The notes below the pieces were generated by a model, which was given only the letters and a program-made list of their open reading frames with translations, had not been told where the DNA came from and ran no database searches. Shown here piece by piece: positions 16,595 to 27,517 of a stretch of 64,000 nucleotides of DNA. A program made the translations under genes and the position numbers. Within the stretch, counting starts at the first letter, position 1. Each line of letters starts with the position of its first letter. Source of the stretch: Pseudomonas muyukensis (lineage in GTDB: Bacteria; Pseudomonadota; Gammaproteobacteria; Pseudomonadales; Pseudomonadaceae); the NCBI RefSeq assembly GCF_019139535.1, contig NZ_CP077073.1, positions 2,136,501 to 2,200,500 on the forward strand, read 5' to 3'.

Positions 16595-18340
16595 TCAGGC
16601 CAAGGCCCGGCTATGCGGAAACAGCAGATCGACGAAGCGTTCCGCCGTCGGCTGCGGTTCATGGTTGGCCAGCCCGGCCCGTTCGTTGGCCTCGATGATC
16701 ACGTAGTCCGGATGCTCGGCATCGCGGACCATGAAGTCCAGGCCCACCACGGGAATTTCCAGGGCGCGGGCGGCGCGCACGGCGGCATCGGCCAGCACCG
16801 GGTGCAGGCGCGCGGTGACGTCCTCCAGGGTGCCGCCGGTGTGCAGGTTGGCGGTGCGGCGCACAGCCAGCCGCTGCCCGGCCGGGAGGATGTCGTCGTA
16901 GCCCAGGCCGGCGGCCTTGAGCGTACGCGCAGTTTCCTCATCGAGCGGTATGCGGCTCTCGCCGCCGGTGGCTGCCTGGCGACGGCGGCTTTGCGCCTGG
17001 ATCAACGCGCGAATGCTGTGGCTGCCGTCGCCAATCACCTGCGCCGGATGACGGATCGCCGCCGCCACCACTTCGTAGCCGATCACCACGATGCGCAGGT
17101 CGCTGCCGGCATGGAAACTCTCCAGCAGCACGCGGCTGTCGAAACGCCGGGCCTGTTCCACGGCGTGGGTGACGTCCTCGTGGCAGGTGAGGTTCACAGC
17201 CACGCCCTGGCCTTGCTCGCCATCCACGGGCTTGACCACCAGCGCGCCGTGTTCGTCGAGAAACGCCAGGTTGTCGTCGGCGTTGCCCGCCAGCTGCTGC
17301 GCCGGCACTTGCAGCCCGGCCTGGTGCAAGGCTTGCCGGGTCAGGCGCTTGTCCTGGCACAGGGTCATGGTCACGGCGCTGGTCAGGTCGCTCAGCGACT
17401 CGCGGCACCGTACCCGCCTGCCACCCAGGCTGAGGGTGAACAAGCCTGCGCCAGCATCGTCCACCTGCACCTCGATGCCCCGGCGCAGCGCCTCGTCGAC
17501 GATGATTCGCGCGTAGGGGTTGAGAGTCGCCTCCGGGCCGGGGCCGAGGAACAGTGGCTGGTTGATGCCGTTCTTGCGCTTGACCGCGAAGGTCGGCAGG
17601 TTGCGAAAGCCCAGCTTCTTGTACAGGCGCTTGGCCTGGCGGTTGTCGTGCAGGACAGACAGGTCCAGGCAGGCCAGGCCACGGCTCATGAAGTGCTCGA
17701 TCAGGTGGCGCACCAGCACCTCGCCGACCCCCGGGCGGGTGCAGTGCGGGTCCACCGCCAGGCACCACAGGCTGCAGCCGTGCTCGGGGTCGTCGAAGGC
17801 CTTGCTGTGGTCCAGGCCCATGACGCTGCCGATCACTGCGTTGCTGTCCTCGTCTTCGGCCAGCCAGTACACCGGGCCGCCCTGATGGCGCGGGGTGAGG
17901 CGCTCGACATCGACCGGCAGCATGCCGCGGGCCAGGTACAGGGTGTTGATGGCCTGCCAGTCCGCCGGGCTCTGCGCCCGGCGGATGCGAAAACCGCGAA
18001 ACACCCGTTGCGCCGGGCGGTAGTCGGTGAACCACAGGCGTAAGGTGTCCGACGGGTCGAGGAACAACTGCTGCGGTGCCTGGGCCAGTACCTGCTGAGG
18101 CGCGGCGACGTACAGGGCGATGTCGCGCTCGCCGCCACGCTCCTCGAGCAGGTCTTCGGCCAGGGTCAGCGGGTCGGCATAGGTATGCCCGATCAGCAAT
18201 CGGCCCCAGCCGCAATGCACCGCCCGTGGTCGGTCGTGGGGTTCGCTACCGTCGCCGGCCAGGCGCGCCTGCAGGCGCTCGTAGGACGGCGCCTGGCCGC
18301 GCAGCAGGCGCTGACCGTAAGCGATCTCGTGAGCTTTCAT
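16595..18340 (-). CDS. ngg: N-acetylglutaminylglutamine synthetase
   Basis: This 581-residue fusion makes the dipeptide part of the osmoprotectant N-acetylglutaminylglutamine amide. A GNAT acetyltransferase domain lies at about residues 100-270 (GSVMGLDHSKAF, then VDPHCTRPGVGEVLVRHLI). An ATP-grasp ligase resembling cyanophycin synthetase follows (about 290-575: ALVVKPVDGEQGQG, VVGLDFMVRD, IIEANERAGLANH). The two activities would acetylate glutamine and join it to a second glutamine. It begins 3 bases after the asnO stop, indicating one operon. NAGGN accumulates under salt stress in Sinorhizobium and Pseudomonas. Confidence 0.93.
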   Translation of the reverse strand: MKAHEIAYGQRLLRGQAPSYERLQARLAGDGSEPHDRPRAVHCGWGRLLIGHTYADPLTLAEDLLEERGGERDIALYVAAPQQVLAQAPQQLFLDPSDTLRLWFTDYRPAQRVFRGFRIRRAQSPADWQAINTLYLARGMLPVDVERLTPRHQGGPVYWLAEDEDSNAVIGSVMGLDHSKAFDDPEHGCSLWCLAVDPHCTRPGVGEVLVRHLIEHFMSRGLACLDLSVLHDNRQAKRLYKKLGFRNLPTFAVKRKNGINQPLFLGPGPEATLNPYARIIVDEALRRGIEVQVDDAGAGLFTLSLGGRRVRCRESLSDLTSAVTMTLCQDKRLTRQALHQAGLQVPAQQLAGNADDNLAFLDEHGALVVKPVDGEQGQGVAVNLTCHEDVTHAVEQARRFDSRVLLESFHAGSDLRIVVIGYEVVAAAIRHPAQVIGDGSHSIRALIQAQSRRRQAATGGESRIPLDEETARTLKAAGLGYDDILPAGQRLAVRRTANLHTGGTLEDVTARLHPVLADAAVRAARALEIPVVGLDFMVRDAEHPDYVIIEANERAGLANHEPQPTAERFVDLLFPHSRALA

Positions 18341-18343
18341 CGG

Positions 18344-20131
18344 TCAGATTCCTTGTTCGCTGAGCCACAGGTTCAGGGCCGCCAGTTGCCACAGCTTGGA
18401 GCCGCGCAGTGGGGTGAGCTGGCCATGGGGATTGCTCAGCAGGCGGTCGAGCATTGCCGGGTTGAACAGGCCGCGGTCCTGGCTCGGGTCGGTCAGCAGT
18501 TCGCGTACCCAGCCCAGGGTGGCGCCTTGCAGGTGCTTGAGGCCCGGCACCGGGAAGTAGCCTTTCTTGCGGTCGATCACCTCGTGGGGAATGACCCGCC
18601 GCGCGGCCTGCTTGAGCACCTGCTTGCCGCCGTCGGGCAGCTTGTAACGCGCCGGAATGCGCGCCGACAGCTCCACCAGGCGGTAGTCCAGGAACGGCGT
18701 GCGCGCCTCCAGGCCCCAGGCCATGGTCATGTTGTCCACCCGCTTGACCGGGTCGTCCACCAACATCACCGTGCTGTCCAGGCGCAGGGCCTTGTCCACC
18801 GCGTCGGCTGCGCCGGGGCGGGCGAAGTGCTCGCGGACGAAGTCGCCGGCCACGTCGGTTTCCAGCAGCCAGGGGGCCTGCACGGTATCGCGGTACTCGG
18901 CGTGGCTGCGGTCGAAGAAGGCCTCGCGGTAGGCCGTGAAGGCATCCTCGGCACCGTCCACCTGGGGGTACCAGTGGTAGCCGGCGAACAGCTCGTCGGC
19001 GCCCTGGCCGCTCTGCACGCCCTTGCAGTGCTTGGCCACTTCCCGCGACAGCAGGTAGAAGGCGATGCAGTCGTGGCTGACCATCGGCTCGCTCATGGCG
19101 CGGAAGGCGGCGGGCAACTGCTCGATGATCTCGTGTTCGGCAATGCGCAACTGATGGTGACGGGTGCCGTAGTGCCGGGCGATCAGGTCGGAGTACTGGA
19201 ATTCGTCGCCGCGCTCGCCGCCGGCATCCTCGAAGCCGATGGAGAAGGTCGACAGGTCGTCCACCCCGGCCTCGCGCAGCAAGCCGACCAGCAGGCTCGA
19301 GTCGACGCCGCCGGACAGAAGCACGCCAACGTCCACCGCCGCGCGCTGACGAATCGCCACGGCGTCGCGGGTGGCGTCGAGCACGCGGCTGGTCCAGCCT
19401 TCCAGGTCGAGCTCGCGCTCGTCGGGGTTGGCGCCGTAGTGCAATTGCCACCAGGTCTGGCGTTCGACTTCGCCGTGGCGGTCGATGCGCATCCAGCTGC
19501 CGGGCTCGAGCTTCTGCACGTTGGCCAGCAGGGTGCGCGGCGCCGGCACCACGGCATGGAAGTTGAGGTAGTGGTTGAGCGCCACCGGGTCGATCATCGG
19601 GTCAATGTCGCCGCCCTTGAGCAACGCCGGCAGGGTCGAGGCGAAGCGCAGGCGTTCGCCGTTGCGCGACAGGTACAGCGGCTTGACGCCGAGCCGGTCG
19701 CGGGCCAGGAACAGGCGCTGGGCATCGCGCTCCCAGATGGCCAGGGCGAACATGCCGTTGAGCTTGGGCAGCAGCGCCGCGCCCCAGGCGTGGTAGCCCT
19801 TGAGCAGTACCTCGGTGTCGCCGTCGGACCAGAAGCTGTAGCCCAGGGCTTGCAGCTCTTCGCGCAGCTCGGGGAAGTTGTAGATGGCGCCGTTGAAGGC
19901 CAGCGACAGGCCCAGGGTGCTGTCGACCATCGGCTGCGCCGAGCCGTCGGACAGGTCCATGATCTTCAGCCGGCGGTGGCCGAGGGCGATCGGGCCCTGG
20001 CTATGGAAGCCCCAGGCGTCGGGGCCGCGGGGCGCCAGGTGGTGGGTGATGCGCTCCACCGCGGCGAGGTCCGCCGGGCGGGGGGCTTGGTCGATGGGGG
20101 TGAAACGTAACTCTCCTGCTAATCCGCACAT
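18344..20131 (-). CDS. asnO: N-acetylglutaminylglutamine amidotransferase
   Basis: This 595-residue asparagine-synthetase-type enzyme amidates the NAGGN dipeptide. The N-terminal glutaminase domain starts MCGLAGELRF, with nucleophile Cys2. It continues with APRGPDAWG and LAFNGAIYNFPELREEL. The C-terminal synthetase domain shows the PP-loop LLSGGVDSSLLVGLL. It is the first gene of the leftward operon, with AAGGACTT upstream of ATG 20131. Similarity to AsnB is strong, but the adjacent ngg and M42 peptidase genes assign it to NAGGN synthesis. Confidence 0.93.
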   Translation of the reverse strand: MCGLAGELRFTPIDQAPRPADLAAVERITHHLAPRGPDAWGFHSQGPIALGHRRLKIMDLSDGSAQPMVDSTLGLSLAFNGAIYNFPELREELQALGYSFWSDGDTEVLLKGYHAWGAALLPKLNGMFALAIWERDAQRLFLARDRLGVKPLYLSRNGERLRFASTLPALLKGGDIDPMIDPVALNHYLNFHAVVPAPRTLLANVQKLEPGSWMRIDRHGEVERQTWWQLHYGANPDERELDLEGWTSRVLDATRDAVAIRQRAAVDVGVLLSGGVDSSLLVGLLREAGVDDLSTFSIGFEDAGGERGDEFQYSDLIARHYGTRHHQLRIAEHEIIEQLPAAFRAMSEPMVSHDCIAFYLLSREVAKHCKGVQSGQGADELFAGYHWYPQVDGAEDAFTAYREAFFDRSHAEYRDTVQAPWLLETDVAGDFVREHFARPGAADAVDKALRLDSTVMLVDDPVKRVDNMTMAWGLEARTPFLDYRLVELSARIPARYKLPDGGKQVLKQAARRVIPHEVIDRKKGYFPVPGLKHLQGATLGWVRELLTDPSQDRGLFNPAMLDRLLSNPHGQLTPLRGSKLWQLAALNLWLSEQGI

Positions 20132-20261
20132 AAGTCCTTACCGGTTTTGCCGTTGGGGAGGTGTGCGCCCAAAGGTGGGGCACTTAGGTAGGGACCGGGG
20201 CGAATTCTGAGAGTTTTAGATCGATCTGTTATATGGGATGAATGGTGCTGCGGCATACCCG

Positions 20262-20286
20262 GTAGGCGCCGGCTACGCCGGCGAAC
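20262..20286. repeat. Single REP-like half element
   Basis: GTAGGCGCCGGCTACGCCGGCGAAC forms a hairpin (GCCGGC-TAC-GCCGGC) just downstream of mnmC and upstream of asnO. Confidence 0.7.
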
Positions 20287-20292
20287 ACCACA

Positions 20293-22260
20293 CTAGGCCT
20301 TGCCGCGAATCAACCGGCGCAAGGCAAAGCGATTCGGGTGGCATGCCTCGGCCACCGCCCTGGGCACCGGCAGCGGTTCGCCACTGGCCCACGCGGCAAT
20401 CAGCTCGCCACACAGCGGCGCGGTAATCAGCCCCCGCGAGCCATGCCCGCTGTTCACATACAACCCTTCCAGCCACGGGCATTGCAACCCAGGCACCTGG
20501 CGTGCGTCCTTGCCCAGCACGGCATAGCGCTCGGCGAACCGTTCGGCGTCCGCCAGCGGCCCGACGATGGGCAGGTAGTCCGGGCTGGTGCAACGAAACG
20601 CCGCGCGGCCTTCGAGCCGCGCCGGGTCGAGCCCGGCGGTGCCCAGGCGTTGCGCCAGGTCGCTGGAAATTTCCTCCAGCAGCGCCAGGTTGCCCTGGTG
20701 CTCGGCGACGCTGGGCGTGGTGTCCTGGCTATGAAAGTCGAAGCTGGCGCCCAAGGTGTGTTCAGCGCCGCGCGGGGGCGCCACATAGCCTTCGGCGCAC
20801 ACCACCGTGCTCAGTGCCTGGCTGGCCAGGGTGGCGGGCAGGCGGGTGATCTGCCCGCGGATACGCTTGAGCGGCAACCCGGCGCAAGCCGGGAAATGGC
20901 CAACCTCGGCTGCCCCGGCCAGCACCACCAGCGGCGCGCTGGCCAGCAGGCGCTCGCCGTCCCAGGCCTGCCACAGGCCGTCGGCCTTGCGCAGTTCGAT
21001 GACGTTGGCATGGCTGAGCAGGCGAATGCGCGGGTGCGCCAGCTGGGCCTGGCACAGGGCCGGCGGATGCACCCAGCCCCCTTCGGGGTAGAACAGGCCG
21101 CCGCTGGCCAGCGCCACCCCGGCCAAGGCCTGGGCCTGCTCACGCTCGAGCGGTTGCAGCAGGCTGCGGTCGAAGGCAGCGGCAAGCTTGGCCTGGCGTT
21201 GGCCTTCCGCTTCATCGAACGCCAATTGCAGCACGCCGCAGGCATCCCAGTCCTGGCCGCGCTGCAGGCGCTCGAGCCAGCGGCGGGTGTAGCCGAAGCC
21301 GGCGAGGATCATCTGCGACAGGGCGGTACCGTGGGCGGACAGCTTGAGGTACAGCACGCCCTGGGGGTTGCCTGAGGCTTCCTGGGCAGGGCCGGCGTGA
21401 CGCTCCAGCACGCTGACCTGCCAGCCACGGCTGGCCAGGCTGCGGGCGCTGGCGCTGCCGGCCAGGCCCGCGCCGATTACCAGCGCTTCGCGTGGGCCGG
21501 GCAGTGGGTCGGGGCGTGCATACCAGGGCGCGGCCGGTGCTGGCGCGGCGCCGTGGTAGGCACCGTGCATCACTTCCCATTTCTTGCCCAGGCCTGGCAC
21601 CTTCTTCATGCTGAAGCCGGCTTCGATCAGCGCGCGGCGCACCCAGCCGGTGGTGGTGAAGGTGCCCAGGGTGGCCCCTGGTCGCGACAACCGCGCCAGT
21701 TGGCTGAACAGCTCGGGGGTCCACATGTCGGGGTTCTTCGCCGGGGCGAAGCCGTCGAGGAACCAGGCGTCGATGCGCGCGTCGAGCTGGGGCAGCTGCT
21801 CCAGCGCATCGCCGATCATCAGGGTCAGGGTGACCCGGCCGCCGTCGAGGCTGAACTGCTGGAAACCTGGGTGAATCGCCACGTACTGCGCCAGCAGCGG
21901 CTGGGTGAAGGCCGCCAGCTGCGGCCACAGTTGCATGGCCCGGGCCAGGTCATCGCGGCTCAGCGGGTACTTCTCGACACTGACGAAGTGCAGGCGCGCC
22001 TCGGCGGGGGCCAGCTCGGCGAACAGTTGCCAGGCGCAAAAGAAGTTCATGCCAGTGCCAAAGCCGGTCTCGCCAATCACCAGGCAGTCGTGCGGTGTCA
22101 TTGCCGCGAAGCGCTGGCGCAGGTGATTCTGCTCGATGAACACGTGCAGGGTCTCGTCGATGCCTTCGTTGATGGCGAAATAGACATCGTCGTATTGCCG
22201 CGAGTGGGGGCGGCCCTGGTCGTCCCAGTCGATCTGGGCATGCTGAAGGAGGGTGGACAT
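20293..22260 (-). CDS. mnmC: Bifunctional tRNA mnm5s2U biosynthesis protein MnmC
   Basis: This 655-residue two-domain enzyme completes mnm5s2U34 in the wobble position of tRNAs for Glu, Lys and Gln. The N-terminal methyltransferase (about 1-240) has GETGFGTGMNFFCAWQ and AWFLDGFAPAKNPDMW. The C-terminal FAD-dependent oxidoreductase (about 260-655) starts with the dinucleotide loop VIGAGLAGSASARSLASRGW, which removes the carboxymethyl group. The late YVNSGHGSRGL motif also fits FAD binding. Length matches E. coli MnmC. It is monocistronic and divergent from the polyphosphate gene. Confidence 0.95.
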   Translation of the reverse strand: MSTLLQHAQIDWDDQGRPHSRQYDDVYFAINEGIDETLHVFIEQNHLRQRFAAMTPHDCLVIGETGFGTGMNFFCAWQLFAELAPAEARLHFVSVEKYPLSRDDLARAMQLWPQLAAFTQPLLAQYVAIHPGFQQFSLDGGRVTLTLMIGDALEQLPQLDARIDAWFLDGFAPAKNPDMWTPELFSQLARLSRPGATLGTFTTTGWVRRALIEAGFSMKKVPGLGKKWEVMHGAYHGAAPAPAAPWYARPDPLPGPREALVIGAGLAGSASARSLASRGWQVSVLERHAGPAQEASGNPQGVLYLKLSAHGTALSQMILAGFGYTRRWLERLQRGQDWDACGVLQLAFDEAEGQRQAKLAAAFDRSLLQPLEREQAQALAGVALASGGLFYPEGGWVHPPALCQAQLAHPRIRLLSHANVIELRKADGLWQAWDGERLLASAPLVVLAGAAEVGHFPACAGLPLKRIRGQITRLPATLASQALSTVVCAEGYVAPPRGAEHTLGASFDFHSQDTTPSVAEHQGNLALLEEISSDLAQRLGTAGLDPARLEGRAAFRCTSPDYLPIVGPLADAERFAERYAVLGKDARQVPGLQCPWLEGLYVNSGHGSRGLITAPLCGELIAAWASGEPLPVPRAVAEACHPNRFALRRLIRGKA

Positions 22261-22340
22261 GGTTGGCTCGGTTGCAGCGAATGGGCGGATTTTATGTCAT
22301 CCGCGGAATTTACGCAGTGCGTACCTGCGACGCGATCACC

Positions 22341-22363
22341 GTAGGAGCCGGCTTGCCGGCGAA
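22341..22363. repeat. Single REP-like half element
   Basis: GTAGGAGCCGGCTTGCCGGCGAA is one arm of the class seen at 18-82, in the gap between mnmC and the polyphosphate gene. Confidence 0.75.
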
Positions 22364-22424
22364 TGGGCCGGTACAGGCGAAGCACAATTCCGCTAGTCTT
22401 GCTTATCCATTGAAGGAGCCATCC

Positions 22425-23915
22425 ATGTTCGAATCCGCGCAAATCGGTCACAGCATCGACAAGGACACCTACGAGGCCGAGGTCCCCGCCCTGCGCGAGG
22501 CGCTGCTCGAGGCCCAGTACGAACTCAAGCAGCAGGCGCGTTTCCCGGTGATCGTGCTGATCAACGGCATCGAGGGCGCGGGCAAGGGCGAAACGGTCAA
22601 GTTGCTCAACGAATGGATGGACCCGCGGCTGATCGAGGTGCGCACCTTCGACCAGCAGACCGACGAAGAACTGGCCCGCCCGCCGGCCTGGCGCTACTGG
22701 CGGGCACTGCCGCCCAAAGGGCGGATGGGGGTGTTCTTCGGCAACTGGTACAGCCAGATGCTCGAAGGCCGGGTGCATGGCCAGTTCAAGGATGCCGTGC
22801 TCGACCAGGCCATCGCCGGGGCCGAGCGCCTGGAGCAGATGCTCTGCGAGGAAGGCGCGTTGATCATCAAGTTCTGGTTCCACCTGTCCAAGAAGCAGAT
22901 GAAGGCCCGGCTCAAGGCGCTGCGCGACGACCCGCTGCACAACTGGCGCATCAGCCCGCTGGACTGGCAGCAGTCGCAAACCTACGACCGCTTCGTGCGT
23001 TTCGGCGAGCGCGTGCTGCGCCGCACCAGCCGCGACTATGCGCCCTGGCATGTGGTCGAGGGCGTCGACCCGTATTACCGCAGCCTGGCGGTTGGGCGGA
23101 TCCTGCTGGAGAGCTTGCAGGCAGCCTTGGCCAATACCCCGCCCAGGCACCAGGGCAATGTCGCGCCGCTGGGGCGCAGCATCGACCAGAAAAGCCTGCT
23201 CGGCGCCCTGGACATGACCCTGAGCCTGGACAAGAAGGATTACGCCGAGCAGTTGGTCACCGAACAGGCCCGGCTCGCCGGCTTGCTGCGCGACAAGCGC
23301 ATGCGCCGCCATGCCCTGGTGGCGGTGTTCGAAGGCAATGACGCGGCGGGCAAGGGCGGGGCGATCCGCCGTGTGGCGGCGGCGCTGGACCCGCGCCAGT
23401 ACCGCATCGTGCCGATTGCCGCGCCCACCGAGGAAGAACGCGCCCAGCCTTACCTGTGGCGGTTCTGGCGGCATATCCCGGCCCGTGGCAAGTTCACCAT
23501 CTTCGATCGCTCCTGGTATGGCCGGGTGCTGGTGGAGCGGGTCGAGGGCTTTTGCAGCCCAGCCGACTGGATGCGCGCCTACGGCGAGATCAACGACTTC
23601 GAGGAGCAGTTGAGCAACGCCGGGGTGGTGGTGGTCAAGTTCTGGCTGGCCATCGACCAGCAGACCCAGCTGGAGCGCTTCGAGGAGCGCGAGCAGATTC
23701 CGTTCAAGCGTTACAAGATCACCGAGGAAGACTGGCGCAACCGCGACAAGTGGGATGTCTATGCCGAGGCGGTGGGCGACATGGTCGATCGCACCAGCAC
23801 CGAGATCGCGCCCTGGACCCTGGTAGAGGCCAACGACAAGCGCTGGGCGCGGGTGAAGGTGCTGCGCACCATCAACCAGGCGCTGGAGGCGGCGTTCGCC
23901 AAGCACAAGAAATAA
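22425..23915 (+). CDS. pap: Polyphosphate:AMP phosphotransferase (two-domain PPK2)
   Basis: This 496-residue protein has two tandem PPK2 domains. Each has a Walker A loop: INGIEGAGKGETVKLL at about residues 46-61 and FEGNDAAGKGGAIRRV at about 304-319. Each also has a lid/Walker B region (FFGNWYSQML and IFDRSWYGRVLVERVEGF). Two-domain PPK2 enzymes phosphorylate AMP to ADP with polyphosphate, as shown for Acinetobacter Pap. ATG 22425 is preceded by GAAGGAGCC and begins MFESAQIGHS; extension upstream would run through a REP element. It appears monocistronic. Confidence 0.92.
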   Translation: MFESAQIGHSIDKDTYEAEVPALREALLEAQYELKQQARFPVIVLINGIEGAGKGETVKLLNEWMDPRLIEVRTFDQQTDEELARPPAWRYWRALPPKGRMGVFFGNWYSQMLEGRVHGQFKDAVLDQAIAGAERLEQMLCEEGALIIKFWFHLSKKQMKARLKALRDDPLHNWRISPLDWQQSQTYDRFVRFGERVLRRTSRDYAPWHVVEGVDPYYRSLAVGRILLESLQAALANTPPRHQGNVAPLGRSIDQKSLLGALDMTLSLDKKDYAEQLVTEQARLAGLLRDKRMRRHALVAVFEGNDAAGKGGAIRRVAAALDPRQYRIVPIAAPTEEERAQPYLWRFWRHIPARGKFTIFDRSWYGRVLVERVEGFCSPADWMRAYGEINDFEEQLSNAGVVVVKFWLAIDQQTQLERFEEREQIPFKRYKITEEDWRNRDKWDVYAEAVGDMVDRTSTEIAPWTLVEANDKRWARVKVLRTINQALEAAFAKHKK

Positions 23916-23945
23916 CGACGACTTTCAAACCCCATGCGCGTCACC

Positions 23946-23970
23946 TGCAGGCGCCCGCCTTGCTGGCGAA
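23946..23970. repeat. Degenerate REP-like half element
   Basis: TGCAGGCGCCCGCCTTGCTGGCGAA resembles the left palindrome of the 107-bp units at 14.5-15.2 kb and sits between pap and the EamA transporter gene. Confidence 0.5.
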
Positions 23971-24093
23971 CCAGGCGAGGCGGGCGGTACAGCATGCGCA
24001 CAGGGAATGACTTGATGAAATCTTTTCCCGTCACATCCTCCCCGGCCAGCCTTTAGACTGCACGCTCCCCCCAAGGCCCGACTCGAGGATCGC

Positions 24094-25047
24094 ATGCACA
24101 TTTCTTCCGGACGCTGGGTCCATGGCCTGCTGTTGGCACTGTTGACCGCGTTGCTCTGGGGCATCCTGCCGATCAAGCTCAAGCAGGTGTTGCAGGTGAT
24201 GGACCCGGTGACCGTCACCTGGTACCGCCTGTCCGTCTCGGGCGGCCTGCTGTTCGCCTGGCTGGCCGCCCACCGCCGCTTGCCGTCGCTGCGCCGCTTG
24301 GGCGCCAAGGGCAGGGGCCTGGTGGCCATCGCGGTAGCTGGGCTGGTGGGCAACTACGTGCTGTACCTGGTCGGCCTCAAGCTGCTCAGCCCCGGCACCG
24401 CGCAACTGGTGGTGCAACTGGGCCCGGTGCTGTTGCTGGTGGCCAGCGTGTTGGTGTTCAAGGAGCGTTTCAGCCTGGGGCAGGGCTTGGGCCTGCTGGT
24501 GCTGCTGGCGGGGTTTGCCTTGTTCTTCAACCAGCGCCTGGAGGAGTTGCTCGGCTCGCTGGGTACCTACACCACCGGGGTGCTGACGATCCTCCTGGCG
24601 ACCAGCATCTGGGTGTTCTATGCCCTGAGCCAGAAGCAGTTGCTGACGGTGTGGAATTCGCAGCAGGTGATGATGGTGATCTACCTCTGCTGCGCGCTGC
24701 TGCTCACGCCCTGGGTGCATCCGCTGCAGGCGCTGCAGCTCAGCCCGTTGCAGGGCTGGCTGCTGCTGGCCTGCTGCCTGAACACGCTGGTGGCCTATGG
24801 CGCGTTTGCCGAGGCCTTGGCGCATTGGGAGGCCTCGCGGGTCAGCGCGACCCTGGCGCTGACACCGCTGGTGACCTTCGTCGCGGTGGCGCTGGGCGCC
24901 TGGTTGTGGCCGGCTTATGTGCACGCCGAACAGATCAACGGCCTGGGGTATGTCGGAGCGGTGACGGTGGTGCTGGGCTCGGCGCTGGTGGCGCTGGGGC
25001 CGTCGCTGATCGCAGGATGGCGGGCGAAGAGGGCGCAGGCCCAATAA
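24094..25047 (+). CDS. EamA/DMT superfamily transporter
   Basis: This 317-residue protein has ten predicted membrane helices and two EamA repeats. Hallmarks are the first-helix ALLWGILPIKLK, the DPVTVTWYRLSVSGGLL segment, and in the second repeat AEALAHWEASRVSATLALTPL. Such proteins usually export metabolites such as amino acids or related amines. No neighbour indicates a substrate: it ends convergent with fumC, separated by a palindrome. It starts at ATG 24094 after CGAGGATCGC. Confidence 0.85.
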   Translation: MHISSGRWVHGLLLALLTALLWGILPIKLKQVLQVMDPVTVTWYRLSVSGGLLFAWLAAHRRLPSLRRLGAKGRGLVAIAVAGLVGNYVLYLVGLKLLSPGTAQLVVQLGPVLLLVASVLVFKERFSLGQGLGLLVLLAGFALFFNQRLEELLGSLGTYTTGVLTILLATSIWVFYALSQKQLLTVWNSQQVMMVIYLCCALLLTPWVHPLQALQLSPLQGWLLLACCLNTLVAYGAFAEALAHWEASRVSATLALTPLVTFVAVALGAWLWPAYVHAEQINGLGYVGAVTVVLGSALVALGPSLIAGWRAKRAQAQ

Positions 25048-25058
25048 CCCGACGCGAT

Positions 25059-25092
25059 ACCTGTAGGCGCGACACAAGGCCGCGCCTACAGG
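25059..25092. terminator. Palindrome between convergent genes, probable bidirectional terminator
   Basis: ACCTGTAGGCGC and GCGCCTACAGGT pair perfectly around a short GC-rich centre that contains a GACACAAGG piece of the REP sequence. It fills the 52-base gap between the stop codons of the EamA gene and fumC. Confidence 0.65.
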
Positions 25093-25099
25093 TGATGAG

Positions 25100-26494
<1,395 letters not shown>

Positions 26495-26648
26495 GCTGCG
26501 CTCACTCCTTTGGTAGTTCGAAACCGCAGTTTAGGCCCTGATTCGACACAGCGGTTCCATCGCTCGTCGTGCCACTTGAGCACTTCGCCATCACGGCGCA
26601 GAATGCTCTACCCTGAGGTATCCGCCTCCCTCTCTTGAAGGAAATGCA

Positions 26649-27173
26649 ATGACCCGTCTCCGTGCCCTCTGTGCCGCCGTTGCCCTGGTTTGCGCCAGCG
26701 GCCAGGTACTCGCAGCCACTCCAGCGCACAACGCTGCCGCCGAGAAATTCCTGACCCTGGCCAATGCCGACAAGCTGGGCACTCCGGTGTACATGCAGGT
26801 CCAGCAGATGTTCGCCCAGCGTTTCGAGCAGACCAAGGCCCCGGCCGCCAAGAAGGGCGTGCTCGACAGCTACCAGGCCAAGGCCAACGCCGCCCTGGAC
26901 AACGCCATCGGCTGGAAGAAACTCAAGCCGCAGATGGTCAACCTGTACACCGCGACCTTCACCGAGGCCGAGCTGAACGACCTGGTCAAGTTCTACGAGT
27001 CGCCGCTGGGCAAGAAAGTCCTGCGCGAAATGCCCAAGGTCACCCAGCAGTCGGCCCAGCTGACCCAGCAGAGCCTGGAACCGGCGGTGCCGGTGGTCAA
27101 CAAGCTGCTCGAGGACATGACCAAGGAACTCGACCCGAGCGCCGGCAAGGCCGCCGCCCCGGCGAAGAAGTGA
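26649..27173 (+). CDS. DUF2059 domain periplasmic protein
   Basis: This 174-residue protein has a signal peptide (ALCAAVALVCASGQVLA-AT). A DUF2059 domain (about 95-155) is recognised by LVKFYESPLGKKVLREMP, the typical pattern of the family. A Lys/Ala-rich tail follows (SAGKAAAPAKK). ATG 26649 follows GAAGGAAATGCA. Function is unknown. The bolA gene starts 10 bases downstream in the same direction, so the two are probably co-transcribed. Confidence 0.88.
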   Translation: MTRLRALCAAVALVCASGQVLAATPAHNAAAEKFLTLANADKLGTPVYMQVQQMFAQRFEQTKAPAAKKGVLDSYQAKANAALDNAIGWKKLKPQMVNLYTATFTEAELNDLVKFYESPLGKKVLREMPKVTQQSAQLTQQSLEPAVPVVNKLLEDMTKELDPSAGKAAAPAKK

Positions 27174-27183
27174 GCCTGAAGCG

Positions 27184-27480
27184 ATGAGCATGCAGCAACG
27201 CATCGAACAGCAGCTGGCGGCCCTGGGCGACCAGCACCTTGAAGTGCACAACGAAAGCCACATGCACAGCCGTGGCCAGGAAACGCACTACAAGGCGGTG
27301 CTGGTCAGCGAGCAGTTCGCCGGGCTGAACAGCGTCAAGCGCCACCAGAAGGTCTACGCCACCATGGGTGAACTGATGGGCGAGATTCATGCCCTGGCGA
27401 TTCACACCTATACGCCCGCGGAGTGGGCGGCGGTCGGCGTGGCGCCAGCCTCGCCGGTGTGCGCCGGCGGCGGGCACTGA
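27184..27480 (+). CDS. BolA family protein
   Basis: This 98-residue BolA-like protein has the family layout: an N-terminal helix ([12 protein letters not shown]), [21 protein letters not shown] with metal-ligand candidates, and the conserved helix [17 protein letters not shown]. The C-terminus has a Cys- and Gly-containing tail (CAGGGH). BolA proteins pair with monothiol glutaredoxins in Fe-S handling and affect cell shape. Pseudomonads carry more than one, and the exact paralogue is not settled here. It is coupled to the DUF2059 gene upstream. Confidence 0.9.
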   Translation: MSMQQRIEQQLAALGDQHLEVHNESHMHSRGQETHYKAVLVSEQFAGLNSVKRHQKVYATMGELMGEIHALAIHTYTPAEWAAVGVAPASPVCAGGGH

Positions 27481-27517
27481 ATCCTTTCCGTCGTTCTGGT
27501 ACAATCTCGCAAAATCC

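Noticed and set aside
20132..20292. tRNA or small RNA in the mnmC-asnO gap
   Set aside because: Only a REP half element and a leader are visible; no cloverleaf or clear promoter-terminator pair.
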